DNA of 64,000 nucleotides from CAWCAL01 sp963695075 (lineage in GTDB: Bacteria; Actinomycetota; Acidimicrobiia; Acidimicrobiales; CAWCAL01), in the NCBI GenBank assembly GCA_963695075.1, contig CAVOFR010000007.1:434001-498000 (forward strand), in the 5' to 3' direction. Positions within the stretch are counted from its first letter, which is position 1. Each line of letters begins with the position of its first letter. Below the pieces are notes generated by a model, which was not told the origin of the DNA, did no database searches, and saw only the letters and a list, made by a program, of their open reading frames with translations. Shown piece after piece: positions 18,046 to 26,843 of the stretch. A program made the translations under genes and the position numbers.

Positions 18046-18368
18046 TTGGGCGAGAGCACATACGTGCCGGTGACGTTCGACCGATGCGACCACATCGAGG
18101 GGCGGTTCTACCACGGGATCAGGTCCACCTTCGAGGTCGGCGATGAGCTCGTCCCGGGCCACGCTCCCGAGGTACTGCAACAGATGCTGGACACATCGCG
18201 CGGCTGCGGGAGCAAGGCCGGGACGTCATCGAGGACGCGGACCAGAAGCCGGCAGGCCGGTGCTGCGATGTGGCCGATGTGGATGTCGCCGGCGGCGGTC
18301 CGGTTCAGGCCGAGTCTCAGGCAGCCGATCCTCCACCCGGCTGGCGGACCATGCCGGTGAGCGTGTGA
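18046..18368 (+). pseudogene. Remnant of rifampin ADP-ribosyltransferase (arr-like)
   Basis: The first part reads PVTFDRCDHIEGRFYHG and STFEVGDELVPGHA, the N-terminal NAD-site region of Arr enzymes (the 'FYHG' histidine-glycine is intact). It then jumps directly to EVLQQMLD, and after one missing base near 18190 continues in the next frame as HIARLREQGRDVIEDAD, the Arr C-terminus. Thus roughly the central two thirds are deleted and a -1 frameshift follows. Its 3' end overlaps the tail of the opposite-strand acetyltransferase relic. Not functional. Confidence 0.7.
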
Positions 18369-18925
18369 CCGTCGAAGTCCGTCTGGCCCACGACTTCGAA
18401 TCCTCGCTTCTCGTAGAAGTCGACGTTCGATTGCGTCCCGGTCTCGAGATAACACGGCAGCCCGGCCCCGTCCGCGCGGGTTGTGCCCACGTCCACGAGG
18501 GCCGACCCCAGCCCTTGGCCCTGGGATTCGGAGCGCGTGCCGACCGCGAGGAGGTACTAGTGCGGGCCTTCGACCGCCTTGTGGAAGGGCTCCGTTGCGG
18601 AGAGCGATTGCATGAACCGACGGCTACCCGCCATCCCGAGGCGGAACGGCATCCTGGCCATGCCGAGCCGGAGCATCCGGCCAAGACCCATTTCACCGCT
18701 GCCGGGCGGCACCCAGACGGCGACGGCAGACGCGTCGTCGGTCGCCCACACTTCGCCCCACCGCATTCCGTACTGCAATGGCAGGCTCATGAACCAGGGT
18801 CCCCACTCACGTCGCGTCGCCTCGTCGGGGGCGACGATCAGCAGCAGCGGGTCGTCGAAGAACGCTTCGCCCAAGGTGGCCGCCGCGGCGTCGGCGTGCT
18901 GGGCATCGAGACGCTGGATCGTCAT
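18317..18925 (-). pseudogene. GNAT-family acetyltransferase interrupted by an amber codon
   Basis: From ATG 18925 the frame encodes a GNAT N-terminal half (FFDDPLLLIVAPDEAT, VAVWVPPGSGE). It stops at TAG 18557-18559 in GPH*YLLAVGTRSES; family members usually have HWYL there, so TGG has become TAG. The same frame then continues intact through the acetyl-CoA loop ESQGQGLGSAL and VDFYEKRGFEVVGQ to a TGA at 18317-18319. A single nonsense change in an otherwise complete ~202-codon gene; either recently inactivated or a read error. Confidence 0.75.
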
Positions 18926-19167
18926 GGTGGCCCCCTGGCCGGACCGCGAGGCCATCGGCGTGGCGGTGGCAGGAGAGGTTAGCGGCAGCGCAGCCCAGAT
19001 CTCCACGGTCCGGGGCGCGCCCTCGACTGAGCGAACGCGACAACAGTGGGTCTGTCTGGTGGTCCCCGCCCGGACGGCGACAGTTCGAGCTCGGTCCCCT
19101 GCAACAGAGCACCGGCCGAACAGCACCGCATGCGGGGTTCCCTCCCCGAAGGTCGAGGAGGTCGGTG

Positions 19168-20004
19168 TTACTTGAGGAACTTGCTGGTCGTGTTGTCGGC
19201 GAGGATCCTGCCGTCGGTCTGGGCCGCTGGGCAGTAGTAGACCGTGTAGGACCGGTACTCGACGGTTCGCACCACGTCGTCGAACTCCTCGACCGGCTCG
19301 CCGGCCCGGCCATGGATCCGGCTGGGCTTGTCCGCCACCTTGACCATCTCGTTCTGGGTTCGTTCCCAGGTCAGCGACTCGGCGATCACGTCGTACAGAG
19401 CCGTGCGAAGCCGGGCGATCTCGTCGGCGTCGAGGCTCGACGTCGACGCGAACGGGGACAGGCGCGCCGCGAAGCAGACCTCGTTGGCCAGTCGCCGGCC
19501 TACCCCGGCGATGTTCCCCTGACGCCGCAGGAAGCCGTGGAGTCTGCCCCGCTTGGTGGCAAGAGCCTCGGCCAGTTCGTCATCGGTGATCAGGTCCGCC
19601 TCGGGCCCGAGGTCGACCAGCGGATCGTGGTCGGTCGGGTCACCGGCGACGACCCACACGCCGGCCCGTCGCTCGGTGCCCGCCTCGCTGAGGAGCAGCG
19701 CCCGTCCGTCGTCGAACGACCAGCGGGCTATCCCGCCTCGGGGCCGCCGGGTCTTCTTGGTGTCTGATCTCAGTCGACCACCGTGCATGAGGTGGGTCAC
19801 GTGGGTGGTGTCGCCGAAGTCCAGGAGTAGGTACTTGCCCCGGCGTCGCACCCTTCGAAGGACCTCGCCCCGGGCGGCGTCGGGTGAGGGGTCGAACGTC
19901 TTGAGCGCGTTGAGAGAAATGGGCTCGAGACGATCCAGCACCGTCCCGGCGAAGTCTTCGGTGAGCCGTTCTGCGTGGGCCTGGAGTTCGGGAAGCTCGG
20001 GCAC
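19168..20004 (-). CDS. Fpg/Nei-family DNA glycosylase/AP lyase lacking the zinc finger cysteines
   Basis: Base-excision repair enzyme. After GTG 20004 the protein begins PELPELQ, giving the N-terminal Pro nucleophile and catalytic Glu. The H2TH region is GNIAGVGRRLANEVCFAARL. The C-terminal finger reads YYCPAAQTDGRILADNTTSK: it keeps the Arg-containing loop but has one Cys instead of four, so a zincless finger is expected. 278 aa. No ribosome binding site; -10 TACCGT sits 7 bases upstream. It is not possible to say whether 8-oxoG or pyrimidine lesions are preferred. Confidence 0.88.
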   Translation of the reverse strand: MPELPELQAHAERLTEDFAGTVLDRLEPISLNALKTFDPSPDAARGEVLRRVRRRGKYLLLDFGDTTHVTHLMHGGRLRSDTKKTRRPRGGIARWSFDDGRALLLSEAGTERRAGVWVVAGDPTDHDPLVDLGPEADLITDDELAEALATKRGRLHGFLRRQGNIAGVGRRLANEVCFAARLSPFASTSSLDADEIARLRTALYDVIAESLTWERTQNEMVKVADKPSRIHGRAGEPVEEFDDVVRTVEYRSYTVYYCPAAQTDGRILADNTTSKFLK

Positions 20005-20011
20005 CGGACCC

Positions 20012-20021
20012 ACGGTAACGT
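20012..20021. promoter_or_regulatory. Divergent bidirectional promoter with overlapping -10 elements
   Basis: Only 23 bases separate the two start codons. Plus strand: TAACGT (20016-20021), 6 bases to ATG 20028. Minus strand: TACCGT (20017-20012), 7 bases to GTG 20004. The hexamers share positions 20016-20017. Both -35 regions would lie inside the opposite gene. Confidence 0.6.
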
Positions 20022-20027
20022 GCCGTC

Positions 20028-20969
20028 ATGGCCGAATCCGAGCTGCCCGACCTGCTGCCCGACCCCGCCGACGAGGGTCGACACGAGCCCGATGCTGATC
20101 GTTACTGGAACGAGTCCTGGTACTTCGACTTCGTGACCAGGGACGGAGCCGTCGCCGGCTACGTGCGCGCCGGGCTCTATCCGAATCTGGGCAGCCTCTG
20201 GTACTGGGCGTACCTGGTTCGACCGGAAGCGGATCGTTCTCTCGTGGCCGTGATCGACCATGACGTGGCCATTCCGCCGGCCGGAGGGTCGCTCGAACTG
20301 CGGAGCGAGGGGCTGTGGGCCGACCACATCGTGGAGACCCCGTTGGATCACCTCACCGTCGGGCTGGAGGCGTTCGGTGTGGCGTTGGACGGCCCGGAGG
20401 AGGCGTACGGTGGTCTCCGGGGCGAACGCACGGCTCTGGGTTTCGATCTCGAATGGGAGACCGACCGGGCGCTCACGTTCGCGTATCCCATGACGACGCG
20501 CTACGAGATCTCCTGCATGGTGCGCGGTGAGGTCCTGGTCGGCGACGAGCGGCTCGAGATCGACGCGGTCGGCCAGCGGGATCACTCGTGGGGTGTGCGT
20601 GACTGGTGGACGTTCGGCTGGTGCTGGATCGCCGGGTGGCTCGAGGACGGAACCCGCTTTCACGCCTCGCTCAACTACCCGGGTGACCTGTGGGCCATTG
20701 GCTACACCGCGGCCCCGGACGCTCCACTCGAGCCACAGCTGAACTGCCGGGTGGACGATGTTTCGCTCGACTCCCACGGCATGCCGACGCGGGCCACGGT
20801 GGTCATCGGACCGCTCAGCCTGGCGGTGTCACCCATCGGATGGGCGCCCGTGCTGCTCGAATCCGACGAGGGCGCTCTGTCCCGCTTCCCGCGGGGCTCG
20901 ATTCGGGTCACGGCCCGGGACGGGCGATCCGGGGTGGGCTGGATCGAGTTCAATCAGCTCCAGCCGTGA
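20028..20969 (+). CDS. DUF7064/AttH-like protein of unknown function
   Basis: 313 aa, no signal peptide or membrane segment. The distinctive segment GQRDHSWGVRDWW (about residues 183-195) is typical of lipocalin-like AttH/DUF7064 proteins, which are often near lipid or terpenoid metabolism genes. Other features: Trp-rich N-terminus YWNESWYFDF and a GWCWIAGWLEDG strand. It ends 20 bases inside the convergent DUF368 gene. No enzymatic role can be assigned. Confidence 0.75.
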   Translation: MAESELPDLLPDPADEGRHEPDADRYWNESWYFDFVTRDGAVAGYVRAGLYPNLGSLWYWAYLVRPEADRSLVAVIDHDVAIPPAGGSLELRSEGLWADHIVETPLDHLTVGLEAFGVALDGPEEAYGGLRGERTALGFDLEWETDRALTFAYPMTTRYEISCMVRGEVLVGDERLEIDAVGQRDHSWGVRDWWTFGWCWIAGWLEDGTRFHASLNYPGDLWAIGYTAAPDAPLEPQLNCRVDDVSLDSHGMPTRATVVIGPLSLAVSPIGWAPVLLESDEGALSRFPRGSIRVTARDGRSGVGWIEFNQLQP

Positions 20970-21867
20970 CGGGCTCGTCGGACGGGATCGCCAGTCGGCC
21001 GACGATGATGACGACGATCGCCGACGCCACGGCCAGGACGACGGGGCCCACGATCGGGTCCGATGGCCCCGCCAGCTCGGTGGTGTCGATACCGCCGGGC
21101 CACGGCCAGAGAACCCGTAGCGACCCCACCATCAGGCCGATCAGCGCGGCGAGGACCTGGTCGTGGCGGGTGGCCAGCAGCTTGTTGAGGAGCGTCGAGA
21201 ACAGGGCCAGACCGATTACACACCCCACTGCGAAGATCAGGATCGATCCGATGTCACGGTCACTGATGGCGTCCAGGACCGGCTCGTACATCCCGAGCAT
21301 CACCAGCAGGAACGAGCCGGACACGCCCGGAAGGATCATCGCGCAGATGGCGATTGCGCCAGAAAAAAAGAACGCCCACAGAGCCGGACTCGCCGCCTGC
21401 GTGACCGACTCCTCGTCCACGCCGCCACCCCGGAGCCCGAGGGCCAGGAAGGCGACGACCCCGACGATCAGCGCGATCACGAGGTGACTCGGCATCGGTG
21501 ACTTCAGGAGGTGCCACGCGATCACCGCCGAACCCGTGATCAGACCGAAGAACAACCCGGCCATTTCCACCGGGTAGTCGTCCAGCAGTCCGCCTATGAC
21601 CGAGGACAACGCGGCAACCGCGGTGAGGATGCCGACGCCCAGGGGGATCAGGAACATCCAATCGACTTCCTTCAGCTCCTGGACGGCGCCTCTCCAGTCG
21701 CCTCGAACGAGTCGCCCGAGGGCGACAGCTCCCTGGTGGATCGACGCGATGAGGTGTTCGTAGATGCCGAGGACAAGGGCCACGGTTCCGCCCGAGACTC
21801 CGGGCACGATGTCCGCCGCTCCCATGGCGAAACCGCGGGCGGCCTGGGGAAGGATGCGGGAGATCAC
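20950..21867 (-). CDS. DUF368 membrane protein, probable polyprenyl-phosphate transporter (PopT-like)
   Basis: 305 aa, about eight to ten membrane helices with two family repeats, GAADIVPGVSGGTVALVLGI (start) and ILPGVSGSFLLVMLGMYEPV (middle). DUF368 proteins have been identified as undecaprenyl-phosphate translocases that recycle the lipid carrier across the membrane. GTG start; TAACCT lies 6 bases upstream with no ribosome binding site. Convergent 20-base overlap with the DUF7064-like gene. Confidence 0.88.
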   Translation of the reverse strand: MISRILPQAARGFAMGAADIVPGVSGGTVALVLGIYEHLIASIHQGAVALGRLVRGDWRGAVQELKEVDWMFLIPLGVGILTAVAALSSVIGGLLDDYPVEMAGLFFGLITGSAVIAWHLLKSPMPSHLVIALIVGVVAFLALGLRGGGVDEESVTQAASPALWAFFFSGAIAICAMILPGVSGSFLLVMLGMYEPVLDAISDRDIGSILIFAVGCVIGLALFSTLLNKLLATRHDQVLAALIGLMVGSLRVLWPWPGGIDTTELAGPSDPIVGPVVLAVASAIVVIIVGRLAIPSDEPVTAGAD

Positions 21868-21873
21868 CGCCGC

Positions 21874-21879
21874 AGGTTA
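21874..21879 (-). promoter_or_regulatory. Predicted leaderless -10 of DUF368 gene
   Basis: TAACCT on the minus strand ends 6 bases before GTG 21867; no ribosome binding site. Confidence 0.45.
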
Positions 21880-22046
21880 GTGGCCGATGCGTCGGTGGCA
21901 TGTGTGTTGGCGGACACGGACAGATCCTCGGGGTCTGGGGATCTGAACCGAGAGCGGCGGCGGTCGCGGTTTTGGCGGGTGCGTTCGTGTGGTACCTGTT
22001 GATCAGGTTGATCACCCGGCTCGTCTGAGCGGACGTGGCGGATCGC

Positions 22047-22862
22047 TCAGGCCGGACCCGCGATGTCGCGACGCTCGAACGAGACACAGGCGATAGCGGC
22101 GATGACGAGGCAGTAGGACGAGAGCGTGGCCAGGGCGGTCGTCGGTCCTCGGATGAAGTCGACGTCGGGCAACTGGTTCCACGTAACCACGGTGCCGATG
22201 TTCTCGCTCCACAGCCAGGCCGAGAGCGAGGGCTTGAGGCCGCGGATGAGGTTCTCCACGACCGCTACCCATGCGAACACGGCGATGACGGCGAAGGCGG
22301 TGTTGCGCGCCGCGGTCGCCAAGGCGACGGCCAGGACGGCAGCGGCCGCTGTCACGAACGAGATCCGTACGATCGCGACGGACAGGTCGAGCCAGAACGA
22401 GGCATCCACGCCGCCTGTGGTGCCGTGGGCCACGACGGAGGGTAGGAACGAAGCCAGGAACAGAATCTGGAGGGCAGCTGAGATGACGAACGCCAGGACC
22501 GCGGCGCTGAGCCCTCGGGCTCCCAGCACCCTGAGGCGCCGCGGCTCCCAGGTGAGCATCGTGGTGACCGTACCGGCCCGCCACTCACCGCCGGCCACGG
22601 TTGCCCCGCCGAAGAAGCCCCCGAGGACGAGGAAGAACATGGCGAACATCAGGTAGCCCTCGTGCGCGTCGCCGATCCACCAGTCGGTCATGATCGCCGG
22701 GTGACCCTCCGCCTCGTACTGCAACTGGGCCACGCTCTTGCCCCGGGAGCCGAGGAACGCGATGACGCCCGCGATGGTGCAGCCCAGGAGTGCGACCCCG
22801 ATGAGTACGCGCACCGCTCGTCGGTGGAGGGCGCGCCGCATTTCCTGCCGCACGAGATTCAT
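22047..22862 (-). CDS. ABC-2 type transporter permease
   Basis: 271 aa with about six membrane helices (VLIGVALLGCTIAGVIAF, LMFAMFFLVLGGFFGG, AFAVIAVFAWVAVVEN). Large non-membrane loop around AEGHPAIMTDWWIGDAHEG. Its ATG overlaps the ATPase TGA (ATGA). It forms an exporter with the ATPase at 22859-23791, last in an operon that begins with a sigma factor. Substrate unknown. Confidence 0.85.
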   Translation of the reverse strand: MNLVRQEMRRALHRRAVRVLIGVALLGCTIAGVIAFLGSRGKSVAQLQYEAEGHPAIMTDWWIGDAHEGYLMFAMFFLVLGGFFGGATVAGGEWRAGTVTTMLTWEPRRLRVLGARGLSAAVLAFVISAALQILFLASFLPSVVAHGTTGGVDASFWLDLSVAIVRISFVTAAAAVLAVALATAARNTAFAVIAVFAWVAVVENLIRGLKPSLSAWLWSENIGTVVTWNQLPDVDFIRGPTTALATLSSYCLVIAAIACVSFERRDIAGPA

Positions 22863-23791
22863 GCCACTTCCTCCGCTTCGTCGTCGCTGGTGAGCTCGAG
22901 AAAGACGTCCTCGAGACTGAACTGGTCGGGCCGGAGCTCGGTGGCCCAGTGTTCGGCTTCTGCCAGTACTCGGCTGACCTGGGCCGCAGATCCGGGTGCG
23001 ACCGCCACCCGGATCGCACCGTTGACCCGCTCGGCAGCCATCCCGGCTCGCGTCAGCGCTCGGTGGCCGGCGGCGAGGTCGTCGACCTTGACCATGACCG
23101 ATGGCTCGTGGCCGGCACCGCGGATCACGTCGTCGACGGTGCCCTGAGCGACACAGCGGCCCCGCGCCAGGATGGCTACGCGATCACATGTCAGTTCGAT
23201 CTCCGCCAGGATGTGGCTGGAGACGAATACCGTCCGACCCTCCGAGGCCAGGTCCTTCAACAGAGATCGCACTTCGCGCATGCCGGCCGGGTCCAGTCCG
23301 TTCGCCGGTTCGTCGAGGATGAGGATCTCCGGATCCTTGAGCATCGCCGCTGCGAGAGCGAGGCGCTGGCGCATGCCGAGTGAGTACTTCCTGACGAGGT
23401 CGCCGGCCCGGTCGGTCAGGCCGGCGGTGTCCAGCACGGCGTCGACCCGATCCGGGCCGACGCCGTCGAGTGATCCGAGGAGTCGCAGGTTCTCCCGGGC
23501 GGTCATGGTGGGGAACAGCGCCGGGGTCTCAACGATCGCACCCGTTCGTCTGATCGCACAGCTCAGCTCGTGCGGTACCGAGCGGCCGAGGAGCCGCAAC
23601 GAACCTGCGGTCGGCCGGGCCAGTCCGAGGAGACAGCGGATGGTGGTCGTCTTGCCCGATCCGTTCGGTCCGAGGAAGCCGAAGACGCCACCCTCGGGCA
23701 CCTCCAAGTCGAGCTCGTCGACCGCGATCGTCGGGCCGCGGCGCCGTCGGTAGGTCTTCCGTAGTCCCTCGATTTCGATCACATTGACCAT
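22859..23791 (-). CDS. ABC transporter ATP-binding protein
   Basis: ATPase with Walker A GPNGSGKTTTI, signature YSLGMRQRLALA, Walker B ILILDEPANGLDP and the H-loop SSHILAE. 310 aa from ATG 23791; a GTG 18 bases upstream is an alternative. It is of the antibiotic/bacitracin-type (BcrA-like) group, with a C-terminal ~80-residue extension. Partner permease directly downstream. Confidence 0.9.
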   Translation of the reverse strand: MVNVIEIEGLRKTYRRRRGPTIAVDELDLEVPEGGVFGFLGPNGSGKTTTIRCLLGLARPTAGSLRLLGRSVPHELSCAIRRTGAIVETPALFPTMTARENLRLLGSLDGVGPDRVDAVLDTAGLTDRAGDLVRKYSLGMRQRLALAAAMLKDPEILILDEPANGLDPAGMREVRSLLKDLASEGRTVFVSSHILAEIELTCDRVAILARGRCVAQGTVDDVIRGAGHEPSVMVKVDDLAAGHRALTRAGMAAERVNGAIRVAVAPGSAAQVSRVLAEAEHWATELRPDQFSLEDVFLELTSDDEAEEVA

Positions 23792-23872
23792 GACGACCTC
23801 GTTTCTCACCCCTACTGACGGACGAGGGGAGGTCGCGGGTGACGCGACGCCTCGGGCGACGGGCGATGTGAA

Positions 23873-24873
23873 TCAGCGGTCGGTCGGTGCCGGCCGAGGG
23901 AGGTCGGGGTCGACGAACGCTTCGGCCTCGGCGTCCAGGTCCGCGAACTCGGCGAGGTCGATCGATGGCGCGGCAGCCTCGTGGGGCGGGCGCCAGTCGC
24001 CGGATCGGATCAGAAGACCGGCTACGACGAGCAGCGAGGCCGACAGCAGGATGCCGGTGAGGAGCCGGGTGGTGTCGTAGCCCGCGGTCGGAGCGTCGCT
24101 GAACGAGAGGCTCACCGGGTGGGAGCGCACCACCATGAGATCGGAGAGGGCGACGACTCGGCAGGGTGTCTGCCGGCCGCAGGTGACGCCGTCCTCGCCG
24201 ACCGGACCCACGGGCAGGGCCAGCTCGACCGTTGCGGCTCCATCGGCGCCGATGGTCATCGGGACCACCGGGGCAGGGGCTCCGCAGCGCTCTCCCTCGA
24301 TCGAGGGTGCGGCGCAGACGGTGACGGCGAGGTCTACCGCGGGGGGAAGCTGCTCGCGGCCACGGTCACGGTGTCGCCGGGCTGGAGTTGGGTCCGAGGT
24401 GTGACCACCAAGAGGCCCGGCGGGGGTGCCTCGTCGACGAAGACGGTGTCGAGGACGCTCGACGTGTCGCCCACGCTGAGCTCGATCGTGCAGGGGGACT
24501 CCCCGAGCCGACAGGGTTCGTCCCCGTCGGCGACTGCATCGTCGAACACGAGGTACTGGAACGTGGCGGCGCCACCGTCGTCGAGCCGAACTGCCAGCCG
24601 ATTGGCGCATCGCCGCTCCGGCCCGTTCACACACTGCTCCACTGCGCCGGTGATGTCGGGCGGGAACCCGCTGGCTCGGATGGTGAGGACGGTCGCCGGA
24701 GCCAATCGGTCCACGATCACGGGAGGGGTCTGGTCCTCCTCGGGCTGGAGCACGAGTTCGACGGAGGCGGTCGCGATGGGCGGAGGCTCGCCTGCCGGTG
24801 TGGCGGCGGCCGCCGGTGTCACGGCCAGAGTGATGCCGAGGACGGCAGCCGACCCGAACACCGCGGGCTTCAC
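23873..24873 (-). pseudogene. Secreted, membrane-anchored surface protein, frameshifted
   Basis: From ATG 24873: signal peptide KPAVFGSAAVLGITLAVTP.AAAA, then repeated Ig-like/strand-rich segments with PGDTVTVAASSFPP. The frame ends after SSFPPR, while the next frame continues as PPAVDLAVTVCAAPSIEG, has a C-terminal helix LLTGILLSASLLVVAGLLI, and an acidic cytoplasmic tail. The break is at a run of six C (minus strand; 24341-24346), where seven would restore the frame. Third gene in the sigma/anti-sigma operon. Function unknown. Confidence 0.65.
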
Positions 24874-24883
24874 GGTCGACCGA

Positions 24884-25498
24884 TCACCGTTCGTCGATGA
24901 CGACGGTGTCGTCGTCGAGACGGCGGTTGAGAGTGAAGATCCGACCCATGATCGGCAGCGTCAGCACGTTGAGGCCGTGGAGGAGCCCGACTATCAGCAG
25001 GATTCCGCCGAACCGGACCGTGCAGGCCTGGAGCTGATTGGCGTTGACCGTCTGCTCCCATGCGCTGTCGGGCTCGAATCGCACGGTGAAGAGGATGTAT
25101 GCGAAGAAGATGAGGTAGTAGGCGACGTCCATGAGGACGATGAAGCTCTTGCCGGTCCGTGGGTTCGCTCTGAACACGTCGGCGGCATACGACTTCCCGA
25201 ACCGCCGGATGAACGGCCCCAGCCAGAGGGCGGTCGCCACCATCGCGGCGAACCAGATGAGTTCGAGTATCCACCAGTCCATGATCAGGGCTCCTTCTCG
25301 TGGGTCGACGGTTGCAGCGGCGATCGAGGCGATCGCCGCCGTGATGCAGAACAGGATCAGGAGGCGACGGTGGCGCTGGTCCCGGAGCAGCCGGTCGTCG
25401 CCGATGCTCGACCACACCCGCTCGAGCAGATCCCCGCTCGGGTCGACGGCAGCGGAACCACCGGCGAGGGCTTCGCGCACCCGATCGTCGAGACTCAC
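24884..25498 (-). CDS. Membrane protein, putative anti-sigma partner
   Basis: 204 aa. Cytoplasmic N-terminus SLDDRVREALAGGSAAVDPS, followed by four to five membrane helices (LLILFCITAAIASIAAAT, WILELIWFAAMVATALWLG, LMDVAYYLIFFAYILF). Its GTG overlaps the sigma factor TGA (GTGA), the position expected for an anti-sigma factor, but no zinc-binding anti-sigma motif is present. Role inferred from position only. Confidence 0.6.
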   Translation of the reverse strand: MSLDDRVREALAGGSAAVDPSGDLLERVWSSIGDDRLLRDQRHRRLLILFCITAAIASIAAATVDPREGALIMDWWILELIWFAAMVATALWLGPFIRRFGKSYAADVFRANPRTGKSFIVLMDVAYYLIFFAYILFTVRFEPDSAWEQTVNANQLQACTVRFGGILLIVGLLHGLNVLTLPIMGRIFTLNRRLDDDTVVIDER

Positions 25499-26139
25499 GG
25501 GGCTTCTGTCGGTGTCGGGTCGGCCATGTGCGCCTCGAGCGATCTCATGCCCCGGGTGAGATGGGTCTTCACCGAATTGCGGGAGATTCCGAGCGTCTCG
25601 GCGATCTCGTCGATGCCGAGCTCGTCGTAGTAGCGCAGGATGAGGCAGTCCCGCTGTCGCCGGGGCAGCTCGCGTAGCGCATCGACGACACGTTGGTGGT
25701 CCTCGGCGAGCACGACCACGTCCTCGGTGGACGCCTGCTCGTCATCGAGCGGGAGGCGGTGACGCAGCGACACCAGCCCGCGCCGATTCTGGTCGCGGGC
25801 CAGGTTGAGGACGATCGACCGCAGGTAGGCGGCCGCCTTGCGATCGTCCTGGATGCGATGGGCCGATCGGGCCAATCGGATGTACGCCTCCTGGACGAGG
25901 TCCTCAGCTGCATTGCGGTCGTCGACGAAGAGGCGAACCATGCGGACCAGGCCAGCGGCGTACTCGTCGTACATGGCGGCGACGAAGCCGTCGACGTCGC
26001 CGGCCCGTACCGCGGCGGAAGCTGCCGGTGTCGCGCCGATCGGTGTGACACCGGCGGTGGCGAGGACCATCTGGAGCACGCTTGCGCCCGAGGCGACGGC
26101 ACTCATCCCGGAAGTGTTCCATGCCTGCACCCTCGGCAC
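25495..26139 (-). CDS. ECF sigma-70 factor
   Basis: 214 aa. Region 2: YDEYAAGLVRMVRLFVDD and EDLVQEAYIRLARS. Region 4: LRELPRRQRDCLILRYYDE and IAETLGISRNSVKTHLTRG. A ~45-residue N-terminal stretch precedes region 2; ATG 26106 (SAVASGAS) is an alternative start to GTG 26139. It heads an operon with the membrane partner, surface protein and ABC exporter, suggesting control of an envelope function. Confidence 0.88.
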   Translation of the reverse strand: MPRVQAWNTSGMSAVASGASVLQMVLATAGVTPIGATPAASAAVRAGDVDGFVAAMYDEYAAGLVRMVRLFVDDRNAAEDLVQEAYIRLARSAHRIQDDRKAAAYLRSIVLNLARDQNRRGLVSLRHRLPLDDEQASTEDVVVLAEDHQRVVDALRELPRRQRDCLILRYYDELGIDEIAETLGISRNSVKTHLTRGMRSLEAHMADPTPTEAP

Positions 26140-26331
26140 TATCGGTTTCCCGGGTTTCTCATCGCGGGCGTTCCTCTCCTCGTCAGACAGACGAGCGAGC
26201 GGTCGTCGCGGGTGACAGGGAATCGGTGAAATCCAATTCGGATCGGGAGGTCACCCGGGGCGCGGGTTCGGCCGTCTGTCTCAGTAGAACGCTCGATCGA
26301 TCCGACCGGGCCCTACGGAGGAGTATGAGCG

Positions 26332-26829
26332 ATGTTTCGTTTGTCCAGAAGTGTCCTGCTCGTGGTCAGCGTCGTGATCGGTCTGATGGTGGCATCCACC
26401 ACGGCTGTTTCGGCGCATGGCAGCGCCGGTACCCACCCGGCTGAGGTCACCTCGGGGAGCTTGCTCACCCTGCAAGGGGGGGTGGACATGGGGTACTCGA
26501 TCCGAGGCCACGCGGTCATGGTTCGGGTCGGCGATCGGACCGTGGTCGGCATGTACGTGCGCGGCCTCGAGGCCCGGACGACATACCCGGCCCACGTTCA
26601 CAATGCTCCCTGCGCCGCACCGACGTTCGGTGGATCGCACTATCAGCATCTGGTCGGTGGCCCGGTCGACGCGGAGAACGAGATGTGGCCAGCGGTCGAT
26701 ACCAACCGTCGAGGAGCCGGGTTCGGATGGGCTGCACACGGTCATCGGGCTCGCCCGGAGGCCATGTCCATCGTCATCCACTACCCGACCGACACCTCGG
26801 TCCGGCTGGCCTGCGTGGACCTCACCTGA
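26332..26829 (+). CDS. Secreted CHRD/SOD-like protein
   Basis: 165 aa with signal peptide FRLSRSVLLVVSVVIGLMV cleaved near VSAHG. The mature part has His-rich TYPAHVHNAPC and GGSHYQHLVGGP, resembling CHRD or Cu/Zn-SOD-like folds, but the complete copper site is not evident. ATG 26332 follows GGAGGAG (about 26315-26321). Divergent from the sigma operon. Confidence 0.65.
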   Translation: MFRLSRSVLLVVSVVIGLMVASTTAVSAHGSAGTHPAEVTSGSLLTLQGGVDMGYSIRGHAVMVRVGDRTVVGMYVRGLEARTTYPAHVHNAPCAAPTFGGSHYQHLVGGPVDAENEMWPAVDTNRRGAGFGWAAHGHRARPEAMSIVIHYPTDTSVRLACVDLT

Positions 26830-26843
26830 AGTCCGACGGGCGC

